A stretch of DNA of 64,000 nt, taken from positions 271,517 through 335,516 of the forward strand of contig NZ_JH993793.1 in NCBI RefSeq assembly GCF_000316115.1, written 5' to 3'. The stretch is from Leptolyngbya sp. PCC 7375 (GTDB taxonomy: Bacteria; Cyanobacteriota; Cyanobacteriia; Phormidesmidales; Phormidesmidaceae). The notes under the pieces were generated by a model. It was not told where the DNA came from, ran no database searches, and saw only the letters and a program-made list of their open reading frames with translations. The translations under genes and the position numbers were made by a program. This document shows, piece after piece, positions 35,957 through 44,765 of the stretch. Numbering within the stretch: position 1 is the stretch's first letter; each line of letters begins with the position of its first letter.

Positions 35957-36231
35957 AAGTCTGAAGCTTTTTTTGCCACCGCTAACTCCATCGTTAACCG
36001 ACCCACCATTCGTTCCAATTCGGCTATTCGTTCGGCTGATTCATTTCCTCCTCCTTTGCCTCCAAACGCTAAATGCGCTTGTTTAAGAAATTCATTACGC
36101 CAACGATTGATCACTGACGTATGGACTTTATGGGCTCGACTGGCTGCGCTCACACTCCGTTGGCCGCTGACGATCTCCAGCACCACTTTTGCCTTAAATT
36201 CGCTACTGTAGTTTCTTGGCTTGCTGGCCAT
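35929..36231 (-). CDS. IS3 element OrfA (helix-turn-helix protein)
   Basis: A 100-residue protein with a homeodomain-like fold (YSSEFKAKVVLEIVSG, RAHKVHTSVINRWRNEF) and a leucine-zipper helix (SAERIAELERMVGRLTMELAVAKK). It binds the IS ends and ends 28 bases inside OrfB. A run of seven A (35974 to 35968 on the minus strand) in the overlap is the likely site for -1 frameshifting that makes the OrfAB transposase. Confidence 0.92.
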   Translation of the reverse strand: MASKPRNYSSEFKAKVVLEIVSGQRSVSAASRAHKVHTSVINRWRNEFLKQAHLAFGGKGGGNESAERIAELERMVGRLTMELAVAKKASDLWNLSGNEP

Positions 36232-36763
36232 ATTCCTTCCCCCGATTGGACTCTAGCTTACGCTCTCTCAGTCCTGTCCTAATTTTGGGGGTCACTACAC
36301 TTCAACCATGAGTTCTGGTGCAATGGTCAAATGACCTTCATCATCTAACCCTACCGATAGACGCTCATAGCTAATCCATACGACATCTGGAATTACATTA
36401 TCTGCATCCTCAAAAATGACACCGGGTGTGGGTACAGCTTCACCGAGATTACTAGTATCCGACCAAGTGTTGAGGACCCTGGCTACATTGCTAATGACCT
36501 TTTGATGTTTCCAGTGAGGCGCACGGGTGATCAGCAAGCGTCCATCAATTATTTCATAGCGGTTGCTACTATCTGGCAATCGCTTTAAGTCTTCGGTAGT
36601 CCAACGAACTCGATTAATAGATTGAGTCATGGCAAGCGATAGGCTAGGGAGCCGATGGTTCTAGCCCCATGATACTAAAGTGCTTACTTAAACGGTAAGT
36701 TGTGGGTATTGGGAGTGCGATCGCACTTAAGTGCAATTACCTCTCTGGTAGCTTAGCCCGCTT

Positions 36764-37903
36764 CTAGGCCTTCAAATCAAAACCAAACGGAGGTAACGTT
36801 AATGTTTCACCATCCGATGAACTAATGTCCACAGTAAATAGCTCATCTAAATTACCAATGGCCTGAATATATAAAAACGTCGTCATCGCCCCCGGCTGCA
36901 CCTTACTAGTAGACATGACCGATGTTTGATCGCTTACCTGAAGCTCTGTGCCAATGGGTAATGGCTCATGTGCATCTGAACCAAATAACACAAATAGACT
37001 ACTCCATTCATTTGTTTCTGCCAGTTCCCAGACGAACGTATAAAAGTAACAAATTACATTACCAACTCTGATGGACTGACAAGCTCCAACTGCGTCAGTT
37101 GGCACACCCACACTTCGGTCCTGCAAATCCCTAAGAATGTCTGATATTTTACCTAGAGGATCTTCAGCATCCCTAAAGTCCCTTAGCTCATAGCCAAATT
37201 CTAAGGACGGGATAAACTGCCACGCTAGCTGTTCGGCTACAGCATCTAACTGCCCCTGTAGCCATTTTCCTGTATTGATGACCATAGTAACAGTCGCATG
37301 TAGCTGAGTAGTAATTTTCTCTTTTATGCTAGATGTGACCATGTTGGGTTTGATAATAGCCTCTGGCTTTAAACAGCTGAGATACCACAACAGTTTTTCA
37401 GGAGTCACTGTAAACTGGCTTACCGGCACCCCATACTCCTCAGCCTCGCACTGTCGCTCAACATAAGCCTCTAGCTGATGAGACAGTAACGCTGTCCTCA
37501 CCCGCACCTGCTCCACCTCTTCGTGCACCTCTACTAACACATACAAATGGGCTGTATGCTTCTCACTCAAGGCACTGGCTGGAATCACCACCTGATCATC
37601 CTTAAGCGTACCCATGGGTAAAATATATAGCCGAAAATCTCCCACCTGAATAGTCGCATCTGTACCCGGCGCGACAGTCTGTGAATAGCTCATTGGTAGC
37701 TCACTATTCCCTTGCTTTAGCCATTGTTCAAAGCCTGTAATGGCCAGGGCCCTTAAAAAGCTATGCCATTGTTCATCTGCGTCTGCAATATCACGACAAA
37801 CGCGCTGAGCCCATTGAGTAGACGTATTAGTTAGCATAATCGTTTCTGTTGCTACAGGGTGAAAATCTTTTAAAGGGTCTGGGTTTGAAGGTTGAGTGCT
37901 CAT
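36764..37903 (-). CDS. DUF1822 family protein
   Basis: A 379-residue cyanobacterial protein of unknown function with the FRLYILPMGTLKDDQVVIPASAL segment typical of DUF1822 near residues 88-110. No signal peptide or membrane segment. It lies 40 bases after the sigma-like gene on the same strand; this pairing recurs in cyanobacteria as far as I know, next to CHASE2/DUF928 genes. It may be a partner or regulator of the sigma-like protein. Confidence 0.85.
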   Translation of the reverse strand: MSTQPSNPDPLKDFHPVATETIMLTNTSTQWAQRVCRDIADADEQWHSFLRALAITGFEQWLKQGNSELPMSYSQTVAPGTDATIQVGDFRLYILPMGTLKDDQVVIPASALSEKHTAHLYVLVEVHEEVEQVRVRTALLSHQLEAYVERQCEAEEYGVPVSQFTVTPEKLLWYLSCLKPEAIIKPNMVTSSIKEKITTQLHATVTMVINTGKWLQGQLDAVAEQLAWQFIPSLEFGYELRDFRDAEDPLGKISDILRDLQDRSVGVPTDAVGACQSIRVGNVICYFYTFVWELAETNEWSSLFVLFGSDAHEPLPIGTELQVSDQTSVMSTSKVQPGAMTTFLYIQAIGNLDELFTVDISSSDGETLTLPPFGFDLKA

Positions 37904-37943
37904 GGCTTATCATCGGGCTGCAATGGTAGGAATTGTGTAAGTC

Positions 37944-39290
37944 CTAAGAAGGCAAATCAGGTGGCAGTGGTAGTGTGTCAACAACTGCGCAGAGTTGTCG
38001 GGCAAATACACTATTGGCTGTGCGATTTTTCGGTATCTGTGCTTCTGAGGCCGCTTCTGCCATCACCGCATCCGCTTCTTCGTTTAGGATTTGCTCTAGC
38101 TTGTCAGCAATGTTATCTAACTGATCAGGCGAAAGATGTTCCAGGGCGTTTTTCTGTACACGTTCCTTGAGCTGGTTAAGCCAATAAATACAGACTTCAG
38201 TGCGAAATTTTTTAAGATTCAGTAGCCGTGTGACCTTAACCTGATTATTCAACCCCAGTGTTTTGGCAATCTCTCCCATGGGCCGTCCCTCGCAGTGAAA
38301 CAACTCCAACGCTTGACGATAGACTCTACCCTGGGCTGGTCTACGCTTTTGGTAATGGGCTGTGTAGGCCGTCACCGTTACTTTAATAGCCTCGCCTAGA
38401 GTGTTGAGAAAATCTTGACGATAGTTCTTGGCAAATTCATCCTGGATCTCCTGAAAATCATCAGAGACTGGGACCGCTGGTTCGATGTATTCATTGGCAT
38501 CAAGAGATTGGCTAGGTAGGCTGCCTCCCCGTGCAGCAACACGGGACTGGCGTAGCTGTTCTGCCAGGTCATGAAGCTGTGATAGAACGACATTTGGCGG
38601 TTGGCTAAGATCTATCCGCTGCAACTGTTCATCGGTAGGAGCGCTACATCGTTGCCCACGGCTAGTTCTCTGGGTAATGCGGTCTCTCCGATACACCCGA
38701 TGGTAAGCTCCTAGCAACTGGGCAGCAATGTCTAACTCTGATGGACTCAGATGCGGTAAAAACCGAGGCAATTGGGTCGCCTTTGTATCATTCAGAATGG
38801 CCCAGGGGGTGGCCCGGTACAGTCCCTGACCAAGCAAGAAATTATTTAATTCACGGTGATTTTTGGTGAGGCGACTGGCCCAGGTACTAAGAGCCCCCCG
38901 GTCTGGATCATAGCTGGCCAAGATCTTCATCGTAAACGATTGGTATGTAGCGGGCACTTTACCATCGTCATCTAACACCAACGGCCACAGGTCAGCTGCT
39001 TGAAAGCCATAGGTTGCACCAAAACTGCGGGCTAGCTGGATGCAGATGTAAACAATTTGGTGAGATAACCAGCAGCGCAGACATAGCTGCGCCATGGACG
39101 CTTCATTAGGATGCGTCTGGCAAATGCGCCATAGCGTATCCTGACAAATGCGATCTGATAGCTCCTCAGCCGCGATTTCATCTTCAAAGCGAGCTTTGAA
39201 CCATTGCTGAGCTTGGGGACAGTCTCGGTGTTCCAGTTGCCCTGCAGCGGTGAGGACTGTTATTTGCCAATAGCGAAAGGGAGGTTCCAT
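37944..39290 (-). CDS. Sigma-factor-like regulatory protein of the CHASE2/DUF1822 set
   Basis: A 448-residue soluble protein. The middle (about 120-150) has a region like sigma-70 region 2 (FTMKILASYDPDRGALSTWASRLTKN), as in cyanobacterial sigma-like proteins that use TW-S-W-type core-binding segments. The part near 325-360 looks like a region 4 helix-turn-helix (GRPMGEIAKTLGLNNQVKVTRLLNLKKF). It could direct RNA polymerase to genes of this cluster. The assignment is moderate: the sequence is divergent, and core binding is not proven. First gene of a two-gene operon with DUF1822. Confidence 0.7.
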   Translation of the reverse strand: MEPPFRYWQITVLTAAGQLEHRDCPQAQQWFKARFEDEIAAEELSDRICQDTLWRICQTHPNEASMAQLCLRCWLSHQIVYICIQLARSFGATYGFQAADLWPLVLDDDGKVPATYQSFTMKILASYDPDRGALSTWASRLTKNHRELNNFLLGQGLYRATPWAILNDTKATQLPRFLPHLSPSELDIAAQLLGAYHRVYRRDRITQRTSRGQRCSAPTDEQLQRIDLSQPPNVVLSQLHDLAEQLRQSRVAARGGSLPSQSLDANEYIEPAVPVSDDFQEIQDEFAKNYRQDFLNTLGEAIKVTVTAYTAHYQKRRPAQGRVYRQALELFHCEGRPMGEIAKTLGLNNQVKVTRLLNLKKFRTEVCIYWLNQLKERVQKNALEHLSPDQLDNIADKLEQILNEEADAVMAEAASEAQIPKNRTANSVFARQLCAVVDTLPLPPDLPS

Positions 39291-39619
39291 AGTGCTTGGA
39301 TATGAACAGTGCCCTGGGGTTAGTCTAGATTGATTTTGGCCATGGTCAGAGAAATCTGAGGATTACCTGCAAAATTTCGATTTCGAGGCATTCTAGAGAT
39401 AGAGTATCGTTCTCATATGTGGGGGTCCTTTAACCTGTCGCCGTTGGGTATCGCTGGGTTAAGAAGACTTATTCACTCAGCTGGGATATTAACTGCAGCT
39501 GGAACGTTAAGCCGGAACTCGGCGAGGCAGGGCATCAGGTGTCAGTGAGATTCTGGATAAAGGGAAGCACTGTTCAACAACACGTCCCAAAAGACTTGCT
39601 GCAATGTTTTAATCCCCAA
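39291..39619. promoter_or_regulatory. Upstream region of the sigma-like operon with CTTATTCACTCA motif
   Basis: CTTATTCACTCA is at 39468-39479, about 180 bases upstream of the sigma-like gene start. It is identical over twelve bases to a site 52 bases upstream of the caspase gene (47100-47111). No gene in this stretch. Confidence 0.4.
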
Positions 39620-39895
39620 CTATTGCTGTGCCAATTCTCTCCACTGATTTCGTAACTCCTGCGCCCGGGTATTTTGCGGATTGATCACCAGTACCTGATC
39701 CATCGCCTCAACGGCTTGTCCATAACGTCCTAAATCTGCCAGGGCCAGCGCCTTGTTATACCAGGGACCCTCCGCCTGGGCATTTAGGGCAATCGCCTGA
39801 TCATAAGAAGCAATCGCCTCCTCATACCGCTTGAGCCCGGCCAAGCTATTTCCCCGATAGAACCAGATGTGGGCATTATTTGCTGCCAATGCCAC
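39620..39895 (-). pseudogene. C-terminal TPR fragment
   Basis: Two to two and a half tetratricopeptide repeats (FYRGNSLAGLKRYEEAIASYDQAIAL, WYNKALALADLGRYGQAVEAMD) and a final helix, but no N-terminal part; the frame opens in the middle of a repeat unit. Probably the tail of a longer TPR protein that was deleted, lying between the sigma-like gene and a TPR-CHAT gene. Confidence 0.6.
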
Positions 39896-40017
39896 TGCCC
39901 GATCATTGAGCTTCTCCCGTCGGCATCAATGTAGCCCAGGTTTTCACTCCAGATAGCATGAAAGCAACCTGATTAAACCTTTTTGGGCCTTCTTCTGAGC
40001 GTATAGTTTAAGAAAAT

Positions 40018-42708
40018 ATGATTGCTGTAGTTATGGTCACCCATGCATTGGCATTGATTGCCTTAACGTTCTTGACATCGCTGAACCGTTTGCCTTCGCA
40101 AGCAATATTTGCCGATCGCCATCAGTCACCCGCCTCGGCTGAGGTGACTGATGAGGCTAACCGTTTACGGGATCGCGGTATTGCATCGTTTCAGGCTGGA
40201 CAATGGCAAGAATCTATCGATGACTGGAAGCAGGCTTTAGGGCTGTATCAATCCATGGGTAACCAGGTGAGTGCCTCTAAGTTATTGATTAATATTGGGC
40301 TCGCCTATCGTAAACAAAATAATTACTCTGAAGCTCTGCGCTACTTTGAACAAGGACTCAGGGTCAACCGAGAACTGGATAATCAGGATGGAGAGACAGC
40401 CGCATTGACCCACATGGGTGTGGTTTATGATCTGCTGAGTCAGTATAGTCTGGCGTTACAGTTTCACCGCCAAAGTTTGGAGCTTGCCCGACGTATTGAT
40501 AGCCCCATCCGAGAGTTTAGGGCATTGGGAAATTTAGGGATAGTTTATAAAAAACTCGGTGACTATGGGGCTGCCCTTGATGCCTATGAACAGAGTCTGT
40601 TGCTGGTACGTGATGCGGATGACCCGGTCAATGAAGCGCGAGTGTTAAACAATATTGGTCAGGTGCATCGCTATCTGAAGAATTATGATAATGCCTTGCA
40701 GGCCTTTGCACAAAGCTTGATCTTAAAACGCCAGCTTGACGACCAACAGGGTGAAGCCACGACCCTGGGCAACATAGGGATTGTTTACTCTTTACAGGAA
40801 AACTATTCGCAAGCCCTGGAATATTATCAGCAAAGCCTTGAATTATCTCAAACATCTAGGTTTGCTGTTGGCAAACTCAGGGTCCTCAATAATTTGGGCG
40901 AACTTTATCAGTTGATGGGAGATTACGATACATCATTACTCTATTATCAGCGCAGTCTTGCGATCGCAACCCAACTCAACCTCCGCCCAGCCCAGGGGAC
41001 GATCCTCAGTAATCTTGGTTTACTCTACCGGGCTAATCAACAACCCAGTGTCGCAATTCTCTTTCTGAAACAAGCCATTAATCAATACGAAGCGATCCGC
41101 GCCGATAATCAGTCACTGACAGTGGACCTTCAAACCTCCTATGTCGATACGGTTGCCGATACCTACCGGCAGTTAGCGGACCTACTTCTACAGCAAAATC
41201 GAGTGCTTGAGGCTCAACGAGTCTTGGATTTGCTGAAGGTGCAAGAGGTGCAAGACTATTTTAACAATGTGCGCGGCAATGCCCGTACGGCCAGTGGCAT
41301 TGAGTTTTATCAAGCTGAGCAAGATATTTTAGACCAATATGAGCGGTTGCAAACATCCGCCATTGAAATTGGTCAGGAGATTAGTCAGTTAGAGGAAGCA
41401 ACCATTCAAGGGACATTAACCCCAGCAGAGCAACCGCGACTTGATCAACTGCTTGAGGTCCAGGATCAGCTATTCCTTCAGTTCAATGAATTTACGCGCA
41501 GTGATGATATACAAAGAATTCTGCAGCAAATGGCTGCAGACGAAAGCAGCTTCTCGATCCAAGAAATTAGCAGCCTTGGAGATAATCTAGAACAGCTTAA
41601 TGCTGTTTTGATCTATCCACTGGTCCTAGAGGATCGCATTGAATTGATTATTACCACTGCAAATGCTCCACCATTACGGCGAACAGTGAAGCATGTCAGC
41701 CGGGCTGAGCTCAATAGTGCGATCGCAACATTTCGGTCTGTTTTACAACAACCCACACAAGATGCCAAAGGGTCTGCATATCAACTGTATCGTTGGCTGA
41801 TTGAACCTTTGGAAGAAGACTTATCCAGGGCTAACGCACAAACAATTCTTTACGCACCAGACGGCCCCTTGCGCTATGTTCCCCTGGCAGCACTCTATGA
41901 TTCAGCGAATGCTAGCGATGGCCAATGGCTAGCAGAGCGCTTTCAAATCAACAACATTACAGCCACATCCCTACAAAACCTCAATACACAGCCATTAACC
42001 GCACCTCGCATTCTGGCAGCGGCCTTTGCAGATGAAACAGTGACCCATACCGTCAATGTCGGTAACCAGACCCTTAAGTTTTCGGGCTTACCCTTTGCTG
42101 GCATAGAAGTGTCCATTCTTGCTCGTACCCTATCCAATATTCAAACCTACATTGACAATGACTTTAGTCTGGCGTCACTGCGGTCCAGGCTAAATACCTT
42201 CAATATTTTGCATTTTGCCACTCACGCCTCACTTGTCCCCAGAGATGCAGGGGAGTCATTTATTCTGTTTGGCAACGGCGATCGTCCCACTATTCGCGAT
42301 ATTGAAACCTGGAGACTGACCAGGGTTGATTTAGTTGTGCTGAGTGCCTGTGAGACGGGTCTGGGTGGGTTTGACAATAACGGTGAGCAGGTGCTGGGGT
42401 TAGGCTATCAGTTTCAAAGACAGGGAGCACGTGCTGTAGTCGCCTCTCTTTGGCAAGTAGACGATGGCGGCACCCAGACATTGATGAATGCCTTTTATCT
42501 TGCCATTAATGCAGGCTACTCCAAAACAGAAGCCCTACAAAAGGCTCAGCTAGCACTTATTAACAACGATCTTTCTAGCATCACAGGAGAACCGAGAGCC
42601 GCTATCAATATACTGGATACCATTACTGGTGACCCTATCAGGTTAAAGGCTAGCCCAGACCATCCCTACTACTGGGCTCCCTTTATTTTGATTGGTAACG
42701 GTCTTTAG
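40018..42708 (+). CDS. TPR-CHAT protein, exported (896 aa)
   Basis: A short signal or anchor at the N-terminus is followed by about eight TPR units (residues 45-350; e.g. GETAALTHMGVVYDLLSQYS, ARVLNNIGQVHRYLKNYDNA), a coiled-coil stretch (400-500) and a C-terminal CHAT domain with His736 (LHFATHAS) and Cys778 (VVLSACETG). It resembles the protein encoded at 26203-28665 in layout but is a distinct paralogue. Likely acts outside the cytoplasm. The start ATG follows AAGAAAAT; no clear strong ribosome site. Confidence 0.9.
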   Translation: MIAVVMVTHALALIALTFLTSLNRLPSQAIFADRHQSPASAEVTDEANRLRDRGIASFQAGQWQESIDDWKQALGLYQSMGNQVSASKLLINIGLAYRKQNNYSEALRYFEQGLRVNRELDNQDGETAALTHMGVVYDLLSQYSLALQFHRQSLELARRIDSPIREFRALGNLGIVYKKLGDYGAALDAYEQSLLLVRDADDPVNEARVLNNIGQVHRYLKNYDNALQAFAQSLILKRQLDDQQGEATTLGNIGIVYSLQENYSQALEYYQQSLELSQTSRFAVGKLRVLNNLGELYQLMGDYDTSLLYYQRSLAIATQLNLRPAQGTILSNLGLLYRANQQPSVAILFLKQAINQYEAIRADNQSLTVDLQTSYVDTVADTYRQLADLLLQQNRVLEAQRVLDLLKVQEVQDYFNNVRGNARTASGIEFYQAEQDILDQYERLQTSAIEIGQEISQLEEATIQGTLTPAEQPRLDQLLEVQDQLFLQFNEFTRSDDIQRILQQMAADESSFSIQEISSLGDNLEQLNAVLIYPLVLEDRIELIITTANAPPLRRTVKHVSRAELNSAIATFRSVLQQPTQDAKGSAYQLYRWLIEPLEEDLSRANAQTILYAPDGPLRYVPLAALYDSANASDGQWLAERFQINNITATSLQNLNTQPLTAPRILAAAFADETVTHTVNVGNQTLKFSGLPFAGIEVSILARTLSNIQTYIDNDFSLASLRSRLNTFNILHFATHASLVPRDAGESFILFGNGDRPTIRDIETWRLTRVDLVVLSACETGLGGFDNNGEQVLGLGYQFQRQGARAVVASLWQVDDGGTQTLMNAFYLAINAGYSKTEALQKAQLALINNDLSSITGEPRAAINILDTITGDPIRLKASPDHPYYWAPFILIGNGL

Positions 42709-42790
42709 CAGTCTCTAGGGCAGATGAGTGGATGATTAGTTAAGGGATATGCATGAAAATAAGAGACCGTTTTGAAGCCCGGCGATATCT

Positions 42791-42892
42791 GGTTCCCCTT
42801 AGTAAGGGGAACCGTCAGGGAGGGGTCTCGACATCTAGCGCTAGCAACCGCAGACCCCTCCGCCTTCGGCACCTCCCCTTACCAAGGGGAGG
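42791..42892. repeat. Palindromic intergenic repeat of about 100 bases
   Basis: The left part (TTCCCCTTAGTAAGGGGAA, then a block AGGGAGGGGTCT) is mirrored on the right (AGACCCCTCC, then CCTCCCCTTACCAAGGGGAGG), around a central CTAGCGCTAG. Such nested palindromes are common short intergenic repeats or MITE-like elements in cyanobacteria. It lies after the TPR-CHAT gene. Confidence 0.7.
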
Positions 42893-42972
42893 ATTTTTGC
42901 TCAACTGTTTCTTGTCTGGGATTTTATTTATGTGCAATCGCCTAACAGTAAATGTCTATGCGCATTTCTCCT

Positions 42973-43728
42973 CTAGGAAAAATCCACTCGTATATTTAAA
43001 TTCGCTTTTACCCGACGACCACCATCGATAATAAAGAGAATTTCGGCAAACCCACCAGGCCCTGGCTCTTTGACTGTATATAAACGCGTAACTGAGCCAA
43101 ACCGAGTTTCATAGCTGGTAATACTACTAGGTCCTAAATATTCACCAGTATTCGGGTCTACATCACCTTCCCAGGTGCCCCAGTCTTCAAACCGATTACG
43201 AGTGGGCACCAGGGCACCATCTAACTCCAGCGCATCTAAATGCTCGTCTCCGCCCAACACCTGCATACCGCGATCAACTCCAGCCGTCGTGGAGCCCGTA
43301 AAGGCAATGGGGCCTACAAAATTATTCACAACTTGGATTGTGCCAAAGCCAGGATTAGGCCCTAGACGTTCATTGCGCTGTCTACCCCAAAGCGGGGTAT
43401 CCACGTTACCTAAACGTTTAGAGAAAGGAGTTGCGTTATCTGTATAGCTACGATTCGTAAACTCTTGCTGAACAGATTGTACAACTTCTGCAACAACCGC
43501 ATTGGTCTCTGGGGGGAGGTTGGCCGTTTCTCCTTGGGCAATATTAACCTCACGAAAGGTTCTAAACACAGCATCAGCCCGACCGTCTTGACTTAGCCGA
43601 TAATTAAGAGAATAAGCATTGGCCGGTTTAGGAAAAAAGAAACTGGAAGTCCTGGCAAAGGAAAGACTTCCCAAGGTACTGGTTACAATAAATTTGCGTC
43701 GGTTGAAGCTCATAGATATGGCTGGCAC
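42973..43728 (-). CDS. Exported protein of unknown function with possible Tat signal
   Basis: The N-terminus SFNRRKFIVTSTLGSLSFA has twin arginines followed by a hydrophobic stretch, a plausible Tat signal, with a cleavage site near PANA. The mature 210 residues are beta-rich (e.g. TIQVVNNFVGPIAFTGST; RLYTVKEPGPGGFAEILFII). No family recognised. It stands between a TPR-CHAT gene and the caspase gene and may belong to the same set. Met6 is an alternative start. Confidence 0.6.
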   Translation of the reverse strand: MPAISMSFNRRKFIVTSTLGSLSFARTSSFFFPKPANAYSLNYRLSQDGRADAVFRTFREVNIAQGETANLPPETNAVVAEVVQSVQQEFTNRSYTDNATPFSKRLGNVDTPLWGRQRNERLGPNPGFGTIQVVNNFVGPIAFTGSTTAGVDRGMQVLGGDEHLDALELDGALVPTRNRFEDWGTWEGDVDPNTGEYLGPSSITSYETRFGSVTRLYTVKEPGPGGFAEILFIIDGGRRVKANLNIRVDFS

Positions 43729-43769
43729 TTAGGACAATAGGTTGACGCCAAGGGATACAACTACGACGT

Positions 43770-44570
43770 TTAGAAGAGATCAAAAATATCGTTTACCGTA
43801 TCTACAGCATCTTCAACTCCATTGAGCACATCATTGGTTTGCTCAATCACGCTGCTGGGGTTATTGGGGGGAGTATGTCCTTCAGGACGATTGCTGTCTG
43901 AGGCTGTGGGATCTGTTTGAGGCTCGCCCGTGTTGATGACGTATCCTCCTGGGGCTGGGCTGCCTGTGGAGGGACTACTATGAATGGTGTTATTGGCAGC
44001 ACCATACAGCTTGGCTTCTAAAAAGTGAAGATTACAGTTGCTGTTCTGGCCGCTAGAGCCTGCCCGATGACAAACAATTTCGATGGCAAAGTCTTCACCA
44101 TTACCTAGAGACAACGGAGTATTAATCAAACTACCTGGCATAACATTGTCATAGGAATAGACAACATTACCACTTTGATAAACATTGACTGTAGCTAATG
44201 TCTCCTTAGCTACATCATCGTCAGGCACCCCCATCTGTAAAGATAGTAAGGGAAATATGCGTGAGTCAGTCAAACAAGTAATCGCAGCCCTGTAGGTAGC
44301 ACGAATCGACATGTAAAACTGTGACTCATAGGGGCGTCGGTTGACTGACACCATAGACGAGCCCGTCCGTAGCCGATCGTACTGCGAGCGTGAACTAGTA
44401 TGGGTACACTGTGCTCCGTCCAATAGCGGCATGTCCACATTAGAATCCTCTCGACCTCGGGGGTCAGGTCTAGACTGCCCTAGAACAGATAGGTTCGACA
44501 TTAACAGCCCTGTCAACGACAAGGAAGTCAATAATACAATGGCTTTTGCTTTTGAGGTCATATGAGACAT
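43770..44570 (-). CDS. Exported protein of unknown function (266 aa)
   Basis: A signal peptide (ending near SVLGQ) is followed by a beta-rich domain with four cysteines (residues 55-195) and a low-complexity Ser/Pro/Thr/Asn tail ending in an amphipathic acidic helix. Contains ETLATVNVYQSGNVVYS; a similar ETLATVN phrase occurs in the adjacent caspase. No family recognised. Same strand as the caspase gene (195 bases downstream of it). Confidence 0.65.
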   Translation of the reverse strand: MSHMTSKAKAIVLLTSLSLTGLLMSNLSVLGQSRPDPRGREDSNVDMPLLDGAQCTHTSSRSQYDRLRTGSSMVSVNRRPYESQFYMSIRATYRAAITCLTDSRIFPLLSLQMGVPDDDVAKETLATVNVYQSGNVVYSYDNVMPGSLINTPLSLGNGEDFAIEIVCHRAGSSGQNSNCNLHFLEAKLYGAANNTIHSSPSTGSPAPGGYVINTGEPQTDPTASDSNRPEGHTPPNNPSSVIEQTNDVLNGVEDAVDTVNDIFDLF

Positions 44571-44765
44571 GGCGAGCTAGTAGGGACAGCCTGAATGATG
44601 TTTGTATCATCAAACGTATCTGCTGCTTGTATATTTACACTGAGAAATAGCACTTCATGTGTTAAAAATTTATCCTGTTTGGATAAACAGTAAAGCTTAC
44701 TTAAAGGCAATGGGCTAGATGACTTTTACGATTGCTGGATATCACGGATCAACCCCCTATCAACG

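Larger units (their letters stand above)
35025..36299 (-). mobile_element. IS3-family element with 3-bp target duplication
   Basis: On the minus strand the element starts TGTAGTGACCCCC (from 36299) and ends GGGGTTCACTTCA (to 35025), with matching inner bases AATT-GGACAG. CTT at 35022-35024 and 36300-36302 is the target duplication. Length is 1275 bases. It splits a Uma2 gene. Confidence 0.92.
34789..36630 (-). pseudogene. Uma2 family endonuclease gene interrupted by an IS3 element
   Basis: The two exon-like parts are 36630-36300 (residues 1-111: MTQSINRVRWTTEDL, YEIIDGRLL and PDVVWISYERL) and 35024-34789 (the rest: LSAGKQNQERDRETK, GVQEYWILDW). Removing the IS and one copy of its 3-bp duplication restores ELMVEVLSAGKQ in frame. 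The joined protein is about 188 residues, the usual length of this PD-(D/E)XK fold family (DUF820), which is very abundant in cyanobacteria. The function of the family is poorly known. Confidence 0.9.

Noticed and set aside
40018..42708. Craspase-like CRISPR-associated CHAT
   Set aside because: TPR-CHAT layout is similar, but there is no type III-E effector, and the protein has an export-type N-terminus.
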